Shown piece by piece: positions 4,963 to 12,420 of a stretch of DNA of 18,560 nt. Under the pieces are notes generated by a model. That model was not told where the DNA came from, searched no databases, and saw nothing but the letters and a program-made list of their open reading frames with translations. Location: positions 1 through 18,560 of the forward strand of contig NZOF01000084.1 of the NCBI GenBank assembly GCA_002695185.1. The letters are read 5' to 3'. This DNA comes from Erythrobacter sp. (GTDB lineage Bacteria > Pseudomonadota > Alphaproteobacteria > Sphingomonadales > Sphingomonadaceae). Positions within the stretch are counted from its first letter, which is position 1. Every line of letters starts with the position of its first letter. Position numbers and translations under genes: made by a program.

Positions 4963-6357
4963 GTGCGCCGACTGATTTTGCCCGCCCTGCCCCTGGCTCT
5001 GGCCGCCTGCGCCGCCACTGGCACTGCTCCTCCCCCGCAAAGCGCGGCCACGGCGCAAACCGCCTCGCTGGAGATCGACCGCGCCGCCTATGCCCGCCGG
5101 ATGGAAGGCTTCTGGCTCGGGCAGAGCATTGCGAACTGGACCGGTCTCGTCACCGAGATGGACAAGATCGGCGGCGATGGGCCGCATGGCGAATTCTACA
5201 CGCGTGAGGATTGGGGCCAGCCCGACCAGCCGAGCATCTTCGATCCGGGCAAGCCCAGCCCCATCTCGCCGACCATCGATTTCGTCCTGCGCACGCCCGG
5301 CGAGAGCTGGGGCGCGGATGACGATACCGACATCGAATACATCTATCAGGACGCGCTGCTGAAGCACCGGACCAGCATCCTCACGCCCGAGCAGATCCGC
5401 CAGGCATGGATCGACCATATCTATGACGAGACCAAGCCCACGCCCTATGGCACGGACGAGACCAGCTATCAGAACTATCTGTGGGTCTCCAACCAGCGCG
5501 CGCACGACCTGATGCTGGCAGGGACGCTGCCGCCCGAAACATCCGACCCCGAACTCAACGAGCATTGGGAAATGATCGACGCCCAGCTTTCGACCGAGAT
5601 CTTCGGGCTGTTCGCGCCCGGTCGCCCCGATGTCGCGCTGCGCATGGCCGACCTGCCCATTCGCACCGCCGCGCGCGGAGAGGCGGCGGATATCGCCCGC
5701 TTCCATGTCGCGCTGCACGCCCTGTCTGCCAAGGTCGATCCGCAGCGCCCGCTCGGCCCGCAATTGCGCGCCATTGCCGAAGAGGCCGCCGCGCTTCTGC
5801 CCGAAGGCGAATATCCGCGGGCGATGTACAGCTTCGCGCTCGCCCAGTACGAGAGCGGCGCCACGTGGGAGCAGGCGCGCGATGCGGTCTACCAGCGCTA
5901 TCAGGTCGACATGCAGGACGGCTACGACATCTCTTCGCGCGGGCTTTACTGCAACGGCTGCTTTGCCGGCGGCATCAACTTCGCGGCGGGACTGGTCAGC
6001 TATTTCTACGGCGAGGGCGACCTGCGCGACACCATCCGCATTGGCACGCTGGCCGGCTGGGACTCGGACAACCCCACCGCCACCTGGGGCGGGCTGATCG
6101 GCTCGATCATGGGCCGCGCGGCGATCGAGGAAGCCTTCGGCACGCCGCTGTCGGGCAGCTTCCATATCCACCGCACGCGCAAGGGCTTCCCGAACGACGG
6201 CTATGACGATTTCGCCGCCATGGGCGAACGCAGCCTCTCCATCGTCGACCGCGCGGTGACCGGGGAAGCGGGCGGCAGTATCGACCGCGCGAACGGCAGG
6301 TGGATCATTCCGATAGCTGCAAACGACTGGAACCCGTCGCCGAATGGCGTGCGGTAG
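4963..6357 (+). CDS. ADP-ribosylglycohydrolase family lipoprotein
   Basis: A 464-residue protein. The start GTG 4963 is preferred because GGAGGAG (4949-4955) stands seven bases before it and it gives a compact lipoprotein signal with lipobox LALAAC (Cys15); ATG 4924 has a weak site and adds 13 Arg-rich residues. The mature protein has both metal-binding motifs of the DraG/ARH fold: GADDDTDIEY (residues 117-126) and GWDSDNPTATWGG, with Asp367 and Asp369. EGFWLGQSIANWTGL near the front and YCNGCFAGGINFAAG before the second motif also fit. Known family members remove ADP-ribose from proteins or cleave related N-glycosidic bonds with two Mg ions. A membrane-anchored exported form would act outside the cytoplasm, so the substrate is unclear. 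It stands alone with its own upstream palindromes. Confidence 0.85.
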   Translation: MRRLILPALPLALAACAATGTAPPPQSAATAQTASLEIDRAAYARRMEGFWLGQSIANWTGLVTEMDKIGGDGPHGEFYTREDWGQPDQPSIFDPGKPSPISPTIDFVLRTPGESWGADDDTDIEYIYQDALLKHRTSILTPEQIRQAWIDHIYDETKPTPYGTDETSYQNYLWVSNQRAHDLMLAGTLPPETSDPELNEHWEMIDAQLSTEIFGLFAPGRPDVALRMADLPIRTAARGEAADIARFHVALHALSAKVDPQRPLGPQLRAIAEEAAALLPEGEYPRAMYSFALAQYESGATWEQARDAVYQRYQVDMQDGYDISSRGLYCNGCFAGGINFAAGLVSYFYGEGDLRDTIRIGTLAGWDSDNPTATWGGLIGSIMGRAAIEEAFGTPLSGSFHIHRTRKGFPNDGYDDFAAMGERSLSIVDRAVTGEAGGSIDRANGRWIIPIAANDWNPSPNGVR

Positions 6358-6512
6358 TGCGTCAGCAGGCGAGTTGCATGACAATTTCGCTGTTGCGTTT
6401 CACGCACCACACACCGGATTTTTTGCACTTGCGAAAGGAAATGCTGCGATGCACAATCAGGGTGTAAGTCTTGGGAGGCCGCTCACATCAATCACTCTTC
6501 AGGAGAACGATT

Positions 6513-6818
6513 ATGCGCCGCCTGATTATCCCTGCCATGGCTTCGGTCCTGTGCATTTCCGCCGTACCCTTGGCCGCCAAGCAAAACCCGGTCGAAGTCC
6601 GTATCTCCCACGCGGATCTGGACCTGTCGAACCCGGCCCATTTCGAACAAATGCAGCTGCGGATAGCTGCCGCCGCCAAGCGTGCGTGCGAAGTGCCGAC
6701 CTCGGTCACGACCTCGGGACGCATCCTCGACAAGGAGTGCCTCGCCGACGTCACTGAAAAGGCACACGCCCAGCTCGAAAAGCGGCGTGCCCGCCAGATC
6801 GCCTACAACGCGCGTTAA
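6513..6818 (+). CDS. UrcA family periplasmic protein
   Basis: A 101-residue protein starting at ATG 6513, seven bases after AGGAG (6501-6505). Residues 1-22 are a signal peptide ending PLAA. The mature part matches the UrcA family of Sphingomonadales and Caulobacterales: VEVRISHADLDLSNPAHFEQ, followed by Cys59 (AKRACE) and Cys76 (DKECLAD), the cysteine pair that is usual in the family, and a charged helical end. The molecular role of UrcA proteins is not established. It seems to be a single-gene unit, with a strong hairpin just after the stop codon. Confidence 0.85.
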   Translation: MRRLIIPAMASVLCISAVPLAAKQNPVEVRISHADLDLSNPAHFEQMQLRIAAAAKRACEVPTSVTTSGRILDKECLADVTEKAHAQLEKRRARQIAYNAR

Positions 6819-6834
6819 TCACATGGCCGCTCCA

Positions 6835-6868
6835 GGGGACCGGGCTGCGTGTCCGGTCCCTCAAGTTT
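6835..6868 (+). terminator. Terminator hairpin after the UrcA gene
   Basis: GGGACCGG (6836-6843) pairs perfectly with CCGGTCCC (6853-6860) around a nine-base loop, with an outer G-T pair. It is 17 bases past the UrcA stop and is followed by TCAAGTTT, a weak T tract. Position and stem strength support a terminator. Confidence 0.7.
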
Positions 6869-7275
6869 GCGCGTGAAGGCGGCCGGTTGGATTCGCTCCG
6901 GCAAATGACTTTCTCTGCGTTCGCAGACCTCTGCTCACTTCGAACAATCCTCGCCGGGTGACACCGACAGGGGGTGAATAGAAAACTCCCCCTCCCCCAC
7001 CAAGCCCGCTGTCCTCGGGTTTTTGGCAAGTTCTGGCGTGGGCGCTTGTCAACTTCCGCTCGATGCAGTGCCGGGGTTCTCCGGCCCACCATCAGCGCCC
7101 ACACCATTGCCCCTTCTCACTGACCGCCGTCACCCGGATGTTGTCTCAGAAATGTTCGATGTAGGAAAATCGAATGTACGGTCCAAGCCAGGATCCTTCG
7201 AACAAATGCTTGTTCAGCTTAGCGACAGGTTCGGATTGATCTGTTCATCATCCCAGGCATGGAAAGGATCTTGCG
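6869..7275. other. Gene-poor stretch between UrcA and a small secreted protein
   Basis: About 400 bases with no gene I can support. It has a C-rich tract at about 6987-7000, then a short stem AAGCCCG/CGGGTTT (7002-7008/7016-7022) running into TTTT, which could be a weak forward terminator. A perfect palindrome GAACAA-ATGC-TTGTTC lies at 7200-7215. The 13-mer TTCGAACAAATGC at about 7198-7210 also occurs inside the UrcA gene. An 86-codon frame crosses the stretch but overlaps the next start and has no clear features. Confidence 0.5.
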
Positions 7276-7596
7276 ATGAATAGAATGGTATTGGCAGCAT
7301 GTGCGCTATCCGGGATGATCGCAGCCGGGGTAAGCGCAAATCCTGGCGCTCCCGATCCGACGCTTGCCCCTCTCACATACGCCGCACCCGAGTTCCGTGC
7401 GCTTTCGCCTCAGGGCACTGCAGGCGTCCCGAAGGGTTCTATCGACACAGCACGGGAGTACCGCGTCGAGCGCACGCGACTGCTGCAAAAGTACCTTTCA
7501 CTCGAGGAGGAAAGCGGCGGCGCGCTCTCGCCGGAAGATCGCGCTGAGATGCGGTCTGACATCGCCGAACTGAAGGCGCGATACTTCGGTTCGTAA
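7276..7596 (+). CDS. Hypothetical small secreted protein
   Basis: A 106-residue protein, family not recognised. AAAGGA (7263-7268) lies seven bases before ATG 7276. Residues 1-21 form a signal peptide with a probable cleavage after GVSA. The mature part has a Pro-rich start (NPGAPDPTLAPLTYAAPEF), a Gly/Ser linker, and a charged helical C-terminal half with the segment EYRVERTRLLQKYLSLEEE, suggestive of a short coiled coil. Location is predicted periplasmic. No neighbour points to a function. A strong hairpin 40 bases past the stop may end its transcript. Confidence 0.65.
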   Translation: MNRMVLAACALSGMIAAGVSANPGAPDPTLAPLTYAAPEFRALSPQGTAGVPKGSIDTAREYRVERTRLLQKYLSLEEESGGALSPEDRAEMRSDIAELKARYFGS

Positions 7597-7905
7597 ATCT
7601 TCGCGCAACCAGCACACTTTGCTTCCTTAGAGACAAGGCCCGTCAGGCTCTGGCGGGCCCCCGTATGCGATATCGATCAAAGCAGGGGCGAACTCGTTCC
7701 GCCTCTTCGCTGCAACGAAACAATCCTCAGAGCTCCGCTAGAATTACTCTGGGCAGCTAGTCATCAACGCACCGATCAGCAGTATAAGTGCCATGTAACG
7801 GCTTGCATGAGGCGCAAAGTCGGCACTGGCGCTACACCCGCACTCCGGTCTCTAGCTGAGCAATAGACACCGACTGCGAAGGCGTCTCAATAGGACCGGC
7901 GTCGC
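7597..7905. other. Gene-poor stretch with a strong hairpin
   Basis: About 309 bases without a convincing gene. It contains the hairpin at 7637-7659. On the minus strand there is also a 16-codon frame (7794-7744) reading MALILLIGALMTSCPE, which resembles a bare lipoprotein signal but has no Shine-Dalgarno. The stretch has lower GC than the flanking metabolic genes. Confidence 0.5.
7637..7659 (+). terminator. Long-stem hairpin after the small secreted protein
   Basis: GGCCCGTCAG (7637-7646) pairs with CTGGCGGGCC (7650-7659) over ten positions with one G-T pair and a very short loop. It follows the 7276-7596 gene by 40 bases. The expected T tract is absent on the + strand (CCCGTATG follows), so it may act as a factor-dependent terminator or an mRNA-stabilising stem. 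Confidence 0.5.
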
Positions 7906-8943
7906 CTAGCCACAGGTGCCATAGTCGGTATCCGGACGCATGCGCGCGACATCTTCATCGAAAACCGCAGCGGTGTCCACCACGTCGGCAACTTCGCATA
8001 CGCTGGAATAGTCCAGTTCGATCAGGCGACTGATAGCGGCAGATTTGTTTGGCGCGGCTTCGACGTAGGAGCGAGCAATCGCATAGCCGACGAAATATCC
8101 GAGATCGCGCGTGGCGAATGGATTGTCCGCATCGTTCCAGATCCAGTCACCCCAATCCGACAGAGCGATATCCCGTTCGAACGCGGCCAGCACGGCGGCG
8201 CGATTTTCTGTCCCATAGGCGATTGCCGGCTGCCGGGACGGACGACCGATCGCGGCTGTGGAGAGATATTCCGCAACGCCTTCGAACAGAGCCTGCGACA
8301 GCAAATCAACGCCACCTGTCGAGCGCTGCTGCGTATGCACATATTCATGCACGTTCAGGTCGATGAGATTATCGATAGGGCCGCTCTGTATGTAGGCGGG
8401 AAGGTGGGCCAGCTTTTCGCCAAACTGGTGCGTCGGGGTGTTGCTCGATGCCATCGCCAGCTCCGCACCGATCAGAAGCTTACCGTCGTTTGCGGTGCCG
8501 CCGGCCCGGAACGCGCCGATCACGAAATAAACAGGTACATCGCGTGCATCCGGATAGATAGCCCTGAATTTCTCAAGAGCATCGGAAATCTGTCGGCTAT
8601 ATCTGCTTGCTTCCAGCGTATTTGCCCGAACGGCGTCGAGATACTGGGTGTAGTTCTGCATCGCGTAGAGATATTCAGAACTCCGATACGATCGCGCTCT
8701 GTTCATCGCATGCAAACCGGGACTGCCGCGATCCAGATACAGCTCGGATACCAATTCCTGCTGGCGGTGTTCGTCGGTTTCCGCGCGCACCGCGTCATAG
8801 GCTTCCCAGAACCTGTCGATATCCTCCGTGATAACCAGGTCTCGCCCTCGGTCGGAGTGCACCGGTTGGGTAGTGGAACAGGAACACAAGAACAGGGCCG
8901 CCGAAAAAACGCCGGACCATCTTATGTGTCGGCTGTGAGTCAT
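7906..8943 (-). CDS. Putative zinc-metallopeptidase lipoprotein (HExxH)
   Basis: A 345-residue protein from ATG 8943, with AAGGGGG a few bases upstream. Residues 1-22 form a lipoprotein signal ending FLCSC (Cys22). HEYVH at residues 199-203 is a zinc-protease HExxH motif, and the segment LFEGVAEYLSTAA supplies Glu221 or Glu225 as the likely third ligand, as in gluzincin-like families. The layout recalls DUF2268/GldB-like predicted zinc proteases, but that placement is tentative. Residues 40-130 look helical, with many Arg, Glu and Tyr; the C-terminus carries paired cysteines (SSVCEV and TCG at the end) that may form a disulfide. The substrate is unknown. An open frame continues about 220 codons upstream in this reading frame, antisense to aroQ; I regard that as a shadow. 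Confidence 0.75.
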   Translation of the reverse strand: MTHSRHIRWSGVFSAALFLCSCSTTQPVHSDRGRDLVITEDIDRFWEAYDAVRAETDEHRQQELVSELYLDRGSPGLHAMNRARSYRSSEYLYAMQNYTQYLDAVRANTLEASRYSRQISDALEKFRAIYPDARDVPVYFVIGAFRAGGTANDGKLLIGAELAMASSNTPTHQFGEKLAHLPAYIQSGPIDNLIDLNVHEYVHTQQRSTGGVDLLSQALFEGVAEYLSTAAIGRPSRQPAIAYGTENRAAVLAAFERDIALSDWGDWIWNDADNPFATRDLGYFVGYAIARSYVEAAPNKSAAISRLIELDYSSVCEVADVVDTAAVFDEDVARMRPDTDYGTCG

Positions 8944-9138
8944 TGGTGCCCCCTTTTCTAAATGTCTCGCACAGGTATCATGGGATTGAACATCCGCAAC
9001 AGCTCGCGATCTACCACCTCTGCATGCCCATTCTCTGGACCTTCCCTCGGCTTCTCGAGCCCGGCCCTCCACCCCGCCAGCCCCCCGTCCAAACCGAAAC
9101 ATGTTGAAGCCGCCGCGCCCTGCTTTCATAGCGCGGGC

Positions 9139-9573
9139 ATGACCGACACCGTATTCGTTCTCAACGGGCCCAACCTCAACCTGCTCGGCCAGCGCGAGCC
9201 GGAGATTTACGGGCATCAGACGCTGGCCGATATCGAGGATATGCTGGCCAGACAGGCCGAGGAGCTGGGGCTGGCGATCAGTTTTCACCAGACCAATCAC
9301 GAAGGCCAGCTGATCGACTGGCTGCATGACGCCAATCGACAGAAGGCCAGGGCGGTGCTGCTGAACGCTGCGGCCTATACCCATACCTCGATCGCCCTGC
9401 TCGATGCGATCAAGGCGATCGCGGTGCCGGTGATCGAGGTTCATCTGTCCGATCCCGAGACGCGCGAGGAATTTCGCCACCTGTCCTATGTCGGGATGGC
9501 TGCCGCGGATTGCGTAAAAGGCCTGGGCGCGCGCAGCTATTCCGTAGCGTTGGAGAAGGCTGCGGCTCTCTAA
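9139..9573 (+). CDS. aroQ: 3-dehydroquinate dehydratase, type II
   Basis: A 144-residue cytoplasmic enzyme that converts 3-dehydroquinate to 3-dehydroshikimate in aromatic amino acid synthesis. The N-terminus VFVLNGPNLNLLGQREPEIYG carries the catalytic Arg19 and Tyr24. NHEGQLIDWLH, AYTHTSIALLDA and EVHLSDPETREEFRHLSYV supply the other conserved blocks. Two positions depart from the usual pattern: NAAAYTHTS rather than NP(G/A)AYTHTS, and SDPETRE where SNxxxRE is common. ATG 9139 is the natural family start; a longer frame from 8962 adds a low-complexity stretch. No Shine-Dalgarno precedes 9139 (CATAGCGCGGGC), so the gene may be leaderless. accB follows after 75 bases. Confidence 0.95.
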   Translation: MTDTVFVLNGPNLNLLGQREPEIYGHQTLADIEDMLARQAEELGLAISFHQTNHEGQLIDWLHDANRQKARAVLLNAAAYTHTSIALLDAIKAIAVPVIEVHLSDPETREEFRHLSYVGMAAADCVKGLGARSYSVALEKAAAL

Positions 9574-9588
9574 AACCCCGCCCTGCCC

Positions 9589-9615
9589 CTTGTCTTGCGC
9601 GGCGAGGGGTAGCAT
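9589..9615 (+). promoter_or_regulatory. Possible accB promoter
   Basis: CTTGTC (9589-9594) resembles the alphaproteobacterial -35 (CTTGAC), and TAGCAT (9610-9615) could be the -10. The spacer is 15 bases, shorter than ideal. It lies in the 75-base gap before accB. Transcription from aroQ is the alternative. Confidence 0.3.
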
Positions 9616-9648
9616 AGGCGCGAGCGAAAACTAACAAGGGACCATTTC

Positions 9649-10131
9649 ATGGCCGATCGCAAAGGCGCCGGTAACTCCGGCATGAATGTCGACACCTCGC
9701 TCGTACGCGAACTGGCAGAGATGCTGGGCGAAACCGGGCTCACCGAAATCGAAGTGGAAGATGGCGACCGCAAGATCCGCGTATCGCGCGGCGGCGGTGT
9801 GGCCATGGCTGCGGCAGCCCCTGCCCCCATGGCAGCGGCGGCGCCCGCGGCCCCGGCAGCACCCGCGGCCGATGCTGCGCCCGAAGCGGCCGATACGGCC
9901 GGTGCGATCAAATCGCCCATGGTCGGCACGGTCTATCTCGCTGCGGAGCCGGGCGCGCCCGACTTCGTGAAGGTCGGCGACAGTGTGAAGGAAGGCCAGA
10001 CCCTCCTCATCGTGGAAGCCATGAAGGTCATGAACCCCATCACTGCCGACAAGGCGGGCACGGTCAAATCGATCCTCGTCGAAAACGCGCAGCCGGTGGA
10101 ATTCGACCAGCCGCTCGTCGTCGTCGGATAA
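9649..10131 (+). CDS. accB: Acetyl-CoA carboxylase biotin carboxyl carrier protein
   Basis: A 160-residue carrier subunit of acetyl-CoA carboxylase, the first step of fatty acid synthesis. Residues 13-47 form the N-terminal region of BCCP, 51-84 an Ala/Pro-rich swinging linker, and 86-160 the biotinyl domain. Lys126 in EAMKVMN is the biotinylated residue, and the thumb segment [15 protein letters not shown] is present. AAGGGA sits before ATG 9649. accC follows after ten bases, so the two are one operon, which is usual because BCCP and biotin carboxylase act together. Confidence 0.97.
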   Translation: MADRKGAGNSGMNVDTSLVRELAEMLGETGLTEIEVEDGDRKIRVSRGGGVAMAAAAPAPMAAAAPAAPAAPAADAAPEAADTAGAIKSPMVGTVYLAAEPGAPDFVKVGDSVKEGQTLLIVEAMKVMNPITADKAGTVKSILVENAQPVEFDQPLVVVG

Positions 10132-10141
10132 GGTAAAGATC

Positions 10142-11491
10142 GTGGGCATTTCACGCATATTGATCGCCAATCGCGGCGAAATCGCGCTGCGCATCCACCG
10201 CGCCGCACATGAAATGGGTATCGAGACGGTTGCGGTGCATTCCACCGCCGATGCCGATGCCATGCATGTGCGCCTGGCCGATCATGCCGTATGCATCGGC
10301 CCGCCGGCGGCTAGCGACAGCTATCTCAACGTCGCCAACATCATTTCGGCCGCCGAAATCGCGCAGGCCGATGCGATTCACCCGGGCTATGGCTTCCTGT
10401 CGGAAAACGCCAAGTTCGCCGAAATCGTGGAAGCGCACGACATTGCCTGGATCGGGCCCAAGCCCGAACATATCCGCACCATGGGCGACAAGGTCGAAGC
10501 CAAGCGCACTGCGGGCAAGCTCGGACTCCCGCTGGTGCCGGGGAGCGATGGCGCCGTGTCGGATTACGACGAGGCGCGCCGGATCTGCGCGGACATCGGC
10601 TATCCCGTCATCATCAAGGCGGCATCGGGCGGCGGCGGCCGCGGGATGAAGGTCTGCGAAAGCGAAGACCAGCTCGAAACGCTTATGCAGCAGGCCGGTA
10701 GCGAGGCGAAGGCCGCGTTTGGCGATGCCACCGTCTATATCGAGAAATATCTCGGCAATCCGCGCCACATCGAATTCCAGGTCTTCGGCGATGGGCGCGG
10801 CAATGCCGTGCATCTGGGCGAGCGTGACTGTTCGCTGCAGCGCCGCCACCAGAAGGTGCTGGAAGAAGCGCCCTCGCCCGTGATCACCCAGGAAGAGCGG
10901 ATGCGGATGGGCGAAGTCTGCGCCTCTGCCATGCGCGACATGGCCTATCGCGGCGCGGGCACGATCGAATTCCTGTGGGAAAACGGCGAGTTCTATTTCA
11001 TCGAAATGAACACCCGCCTGCAGGTCGAACATCCGGTGACCGAGATGATCACCGGCATCGATCTGGTGCGCGAACAGATCCGCGTGGCCGATGGCAAGGA
11101 CCTGTCCTGCAAGCAGGAGGACATCACCTTCACCGGTCATGCGATCGAATGCCGCATCAATGCGGAAGACCCGTTCACCTTCGCGCCCAGCCCCGGCAAG
11201 ATCACCTATTACCATGCGGCAGGCGGCATGCATGTGCGCGTGGATAGCGGCATCTACGCCGGCTATTCGATCCCGCCCTATTACGACAGCATGATCGCCA
11301 AGCTCATCGTCTACGGCCGCGACCGCGAACGGTGCATGATGCGCCTGAAGCGCGCGCTGGAAGAAATGGTGATCGAAGGCGTGAAGACCAGCGTGCCCCT
11401 GCACCAGGCCCTGCTCGAACAGGACGACGTGAAGAGCGGCGACTATTCGATCAAATGGCTGGAAGAATGGCTGAAGGAACGCGAGGTCTGA
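10142..11491 (+). CDS. accC: Biotin carboxylase subunit of acetyl-CoA carboxylase
   Basis: A 449-residue enzyme that carboxylates the biotin on AccB with ATP and bicarbonate. The start is GTG 10142, with AAGG in the accB stop region before it. The N-terminal domain opens with [19 protein letters not shown]. The ATP-grasp domain has Lys159 and the glycine loop SGGGGRG (162-168). The catalytic set is Glu288, Asn290 and Arg292 ([11 protein letters not shown]) and Arg338 (ECRINAEDP), at the same residue numbers as in the E. coli enzyme. Length is normal for the family. The last codons overlap the likely start of the NUDIX gene. Confidence 0.98.
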   Translation: MGISRILIANRGEIALRIHRAAHEMGIETVAVHSTADADAMHVRLADHAVCIGPPAASDSYLNVANIISAAEIAQADAIHPGYGFLSENAKFAEIVEAHDIAWIGPKPEHIRTMGDKVEAKRTAGKLGLPLVPGSDGAVSDYDEARRICADIGYPVIIKAASGGGGRGMKVCESEDQLETLMQQAGSEAKAAFGDATVYIEKYLGNPRHIEFQVFGDGRGNAVHLGERDCSLQRRHQKVLEEAPSPVITQEERMRMGEVCASAMRDMAYRGAGTIEFLWENGEFYFIEMNTRLQVEHPVTEMITGIDLVREQIRVADGKDLSCKQEDITFTGHAIECRINAEDPFTFAPSPGKITYYHAAGGMHVRVDSGIYAGYSIPPYYDSMIAKLIVYGRDRERCMMRLKRALEEMVIEGVKTSVPLHQALLEQDDVKSGDYSIKWLEEWLKEREV

Positions 11492-11952
11492 GAAGGCCTC
11501 GCGAGCAGGCGAGCATCGCTCAAAAGCCCTTTTCGGGCGCGAAGATCGTCTTATGCTGCAACAATCAACTGGTCGCTTATCTCCGCGACCAGAAGCCCGA
11601 CATCCCCTTCCCCGGCCTGTGGGATTTGCCGGGTGGAGGGCGAGAGGCAGATGAAACACCCGCCGAATGTGCGATGCGCGAGGTCGAAGAAGAGTTCGGC
11701 TTGCGACTGTCTGTCGAGAGAATTGTCTGGAGCCGCCGGTATGAGAGCCAAAAAGCTGGCGCGCCGGACAGTTATTTTCTCGTCGCTCCGCTGCTGAATA
11801 GCGAGGTGGATGAGATCGTGTTCGGAGATGAGGGGCAGCGCTGGCGCTTGATGCGCCTCGAGGAATTCCTCGCGAAAGATGATGCCGTGCCGGACTTGCA
11901 GGAGCGGCTGCAAGACTACCTAGAAGATGCGGCGAGCGAGCCGATCGTTTAG
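11488..11952 (+). CDS. NUDIX hydrolase, probable CTG start overlapping accC
   Basis: A 154-residue protein if it starts at CTG 11488. The complete Nudix box (G-x5-E-x7-REVEEEFGL) is in the segment [20 protein letters not shown], and the strand segment [13 protein letters not shown] before it is typical of pyrophosphohydrolases that cleave nucleoside diphosphate-X compounds. The frame has no ATG, GTG or TTG between the accC end and the Nudix fold; the first TTG lies in WDLPGG, which would delete an essential strand. CTG 11488 overlaps the accC stop as CTGA and has AAGGA (11474-11478) nine bases before it, resembling the common ATGA coupling. Substrate is unknown. The alternative is a gene that has lost its start. 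Confidence 0.75.
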   Translation: MRRPREQASIAQKPFSGAKIVLCCNNQLVAYLRDQKPDIPFPGLWDLPGGGREADETPAECAMREVEEEFGLRLSVERIVWSRRYESQKAGAPDSYFLVAPLLNSEVDEIVFGDEGQRWRLMRLEEFLAKDDAVPDLQERLQDYLEDAASEPIV

Positions 11953-11991
11953 GGTTCTTCTTCCGCTCAATAAGGCGGTCGGCAGCCCGAT

Positions 11992-12420
11992 CTAATCGAA
12001 GGTGAACCCAGCGGCCTTGGCTTCGGCGATGATCTCGTCGCCTGTCATGCGGCGGTGTTCGCCCTCGATCCGGCACCAGTCGGCGCGTTCGTCGACGAAG
12101 ATCTCTTTTTCGACCGGCAGTTGCGCGGCATCTTCGAACAGCCCGGCAGAAAAGCTGCGGTTGCCCGTGGGCAGGAAGCGGAACCACAAGCTGCTGCCGC
12201 AGGTGCCGCACGAGGCGCGCTCGGCCCAGGCGCTGGACTTGTAGACGGTGACGCTATCCTCGCCCGTAACCGCCGCTTTTTCGGCGGTCAGCGCGGCATA
12301 GAAAGCGCCGCCCCAGCGGCGGCACATGGTGCATTGGCATATCTCGAGCGTGCTGTTGGCGCCGGTCAGGTCGACCGTCACGGCGCCGCACAGGCACTGG
12401 CCCGAGACCGCATCGATCAA
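11992..12420 (-). CDS. GFA family zinc protein
   Basis: A 142-residue protein of the glutathione-dependent formaldehyde-activating enzyme (GFA/Gfa, centromere protein V) fold. Zinc-binding cysteines are Cys9 and Cys11 (GQCLCGAV), Cys28, Cys30 and Cys33 (ICQCTMCRRWGG), and Cys71 and Cys74 (SCGTCGS), the full family pattern. Founding members were described as binding glutathione and formaldehyde, but most homologues have no proven reaction. The only start that keeps the first cysteine pair is TTG 12420, which overlaps the TGA of the lrp gene as TTGA and has no clear Shine-Dalgarno, so translation is probably coupled to lrp. Confidence 0.87.
   Translation of the reverse strand: MIDAVSGQCLCGAVTVDLTGANSTLEICQCTMCRRWGGAFYAALTAEKAAVTGEDSVTVYKSSAWAERASCGTCGSSLWFRFLPTGNRSFSAGLFEDAAQLPVEKEIFVDERADWCRIEGEHRRMTGDEIIAEAKAAGFTFD

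Noticed and set aside
3871..6384. An 837-codon minus-strand open frame
   Set aside because: It lies opposite the persulfide dioxygenase and ADP-ribosylhydrolase genes, both with clear motifs, and is a typical high-GC antisense shadow of Ala/Arg/Gly/Asp-rich composition.
7200..7215. LexA-type SOS box in GAACAAATGCTTGTTC
   Set aside because: The half-site spacing (GAAC-N8-GTTC) fits neither the usual alphaproteobacterial GTTC-N7-GTTC nor the Gram-positive GAAC-N4-GTTC pattern, and the downstream gene is not a repair gene.
8962..9138. N-terminal extension of aroQ from 8962
   Set aside because: Type II dehydroquinases begin just before the VLNGPNLN motif; the extension is low-complexity Ser/Pro sequence.
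10151..12211. A 686-codon minus-strand open frame opposite accC and the NUDIX gene
   Set aside because: It is the antisense of well-supported genes with no recognisable domain; long open frames are expected here because stop codons are rare in GC-rich antisense.
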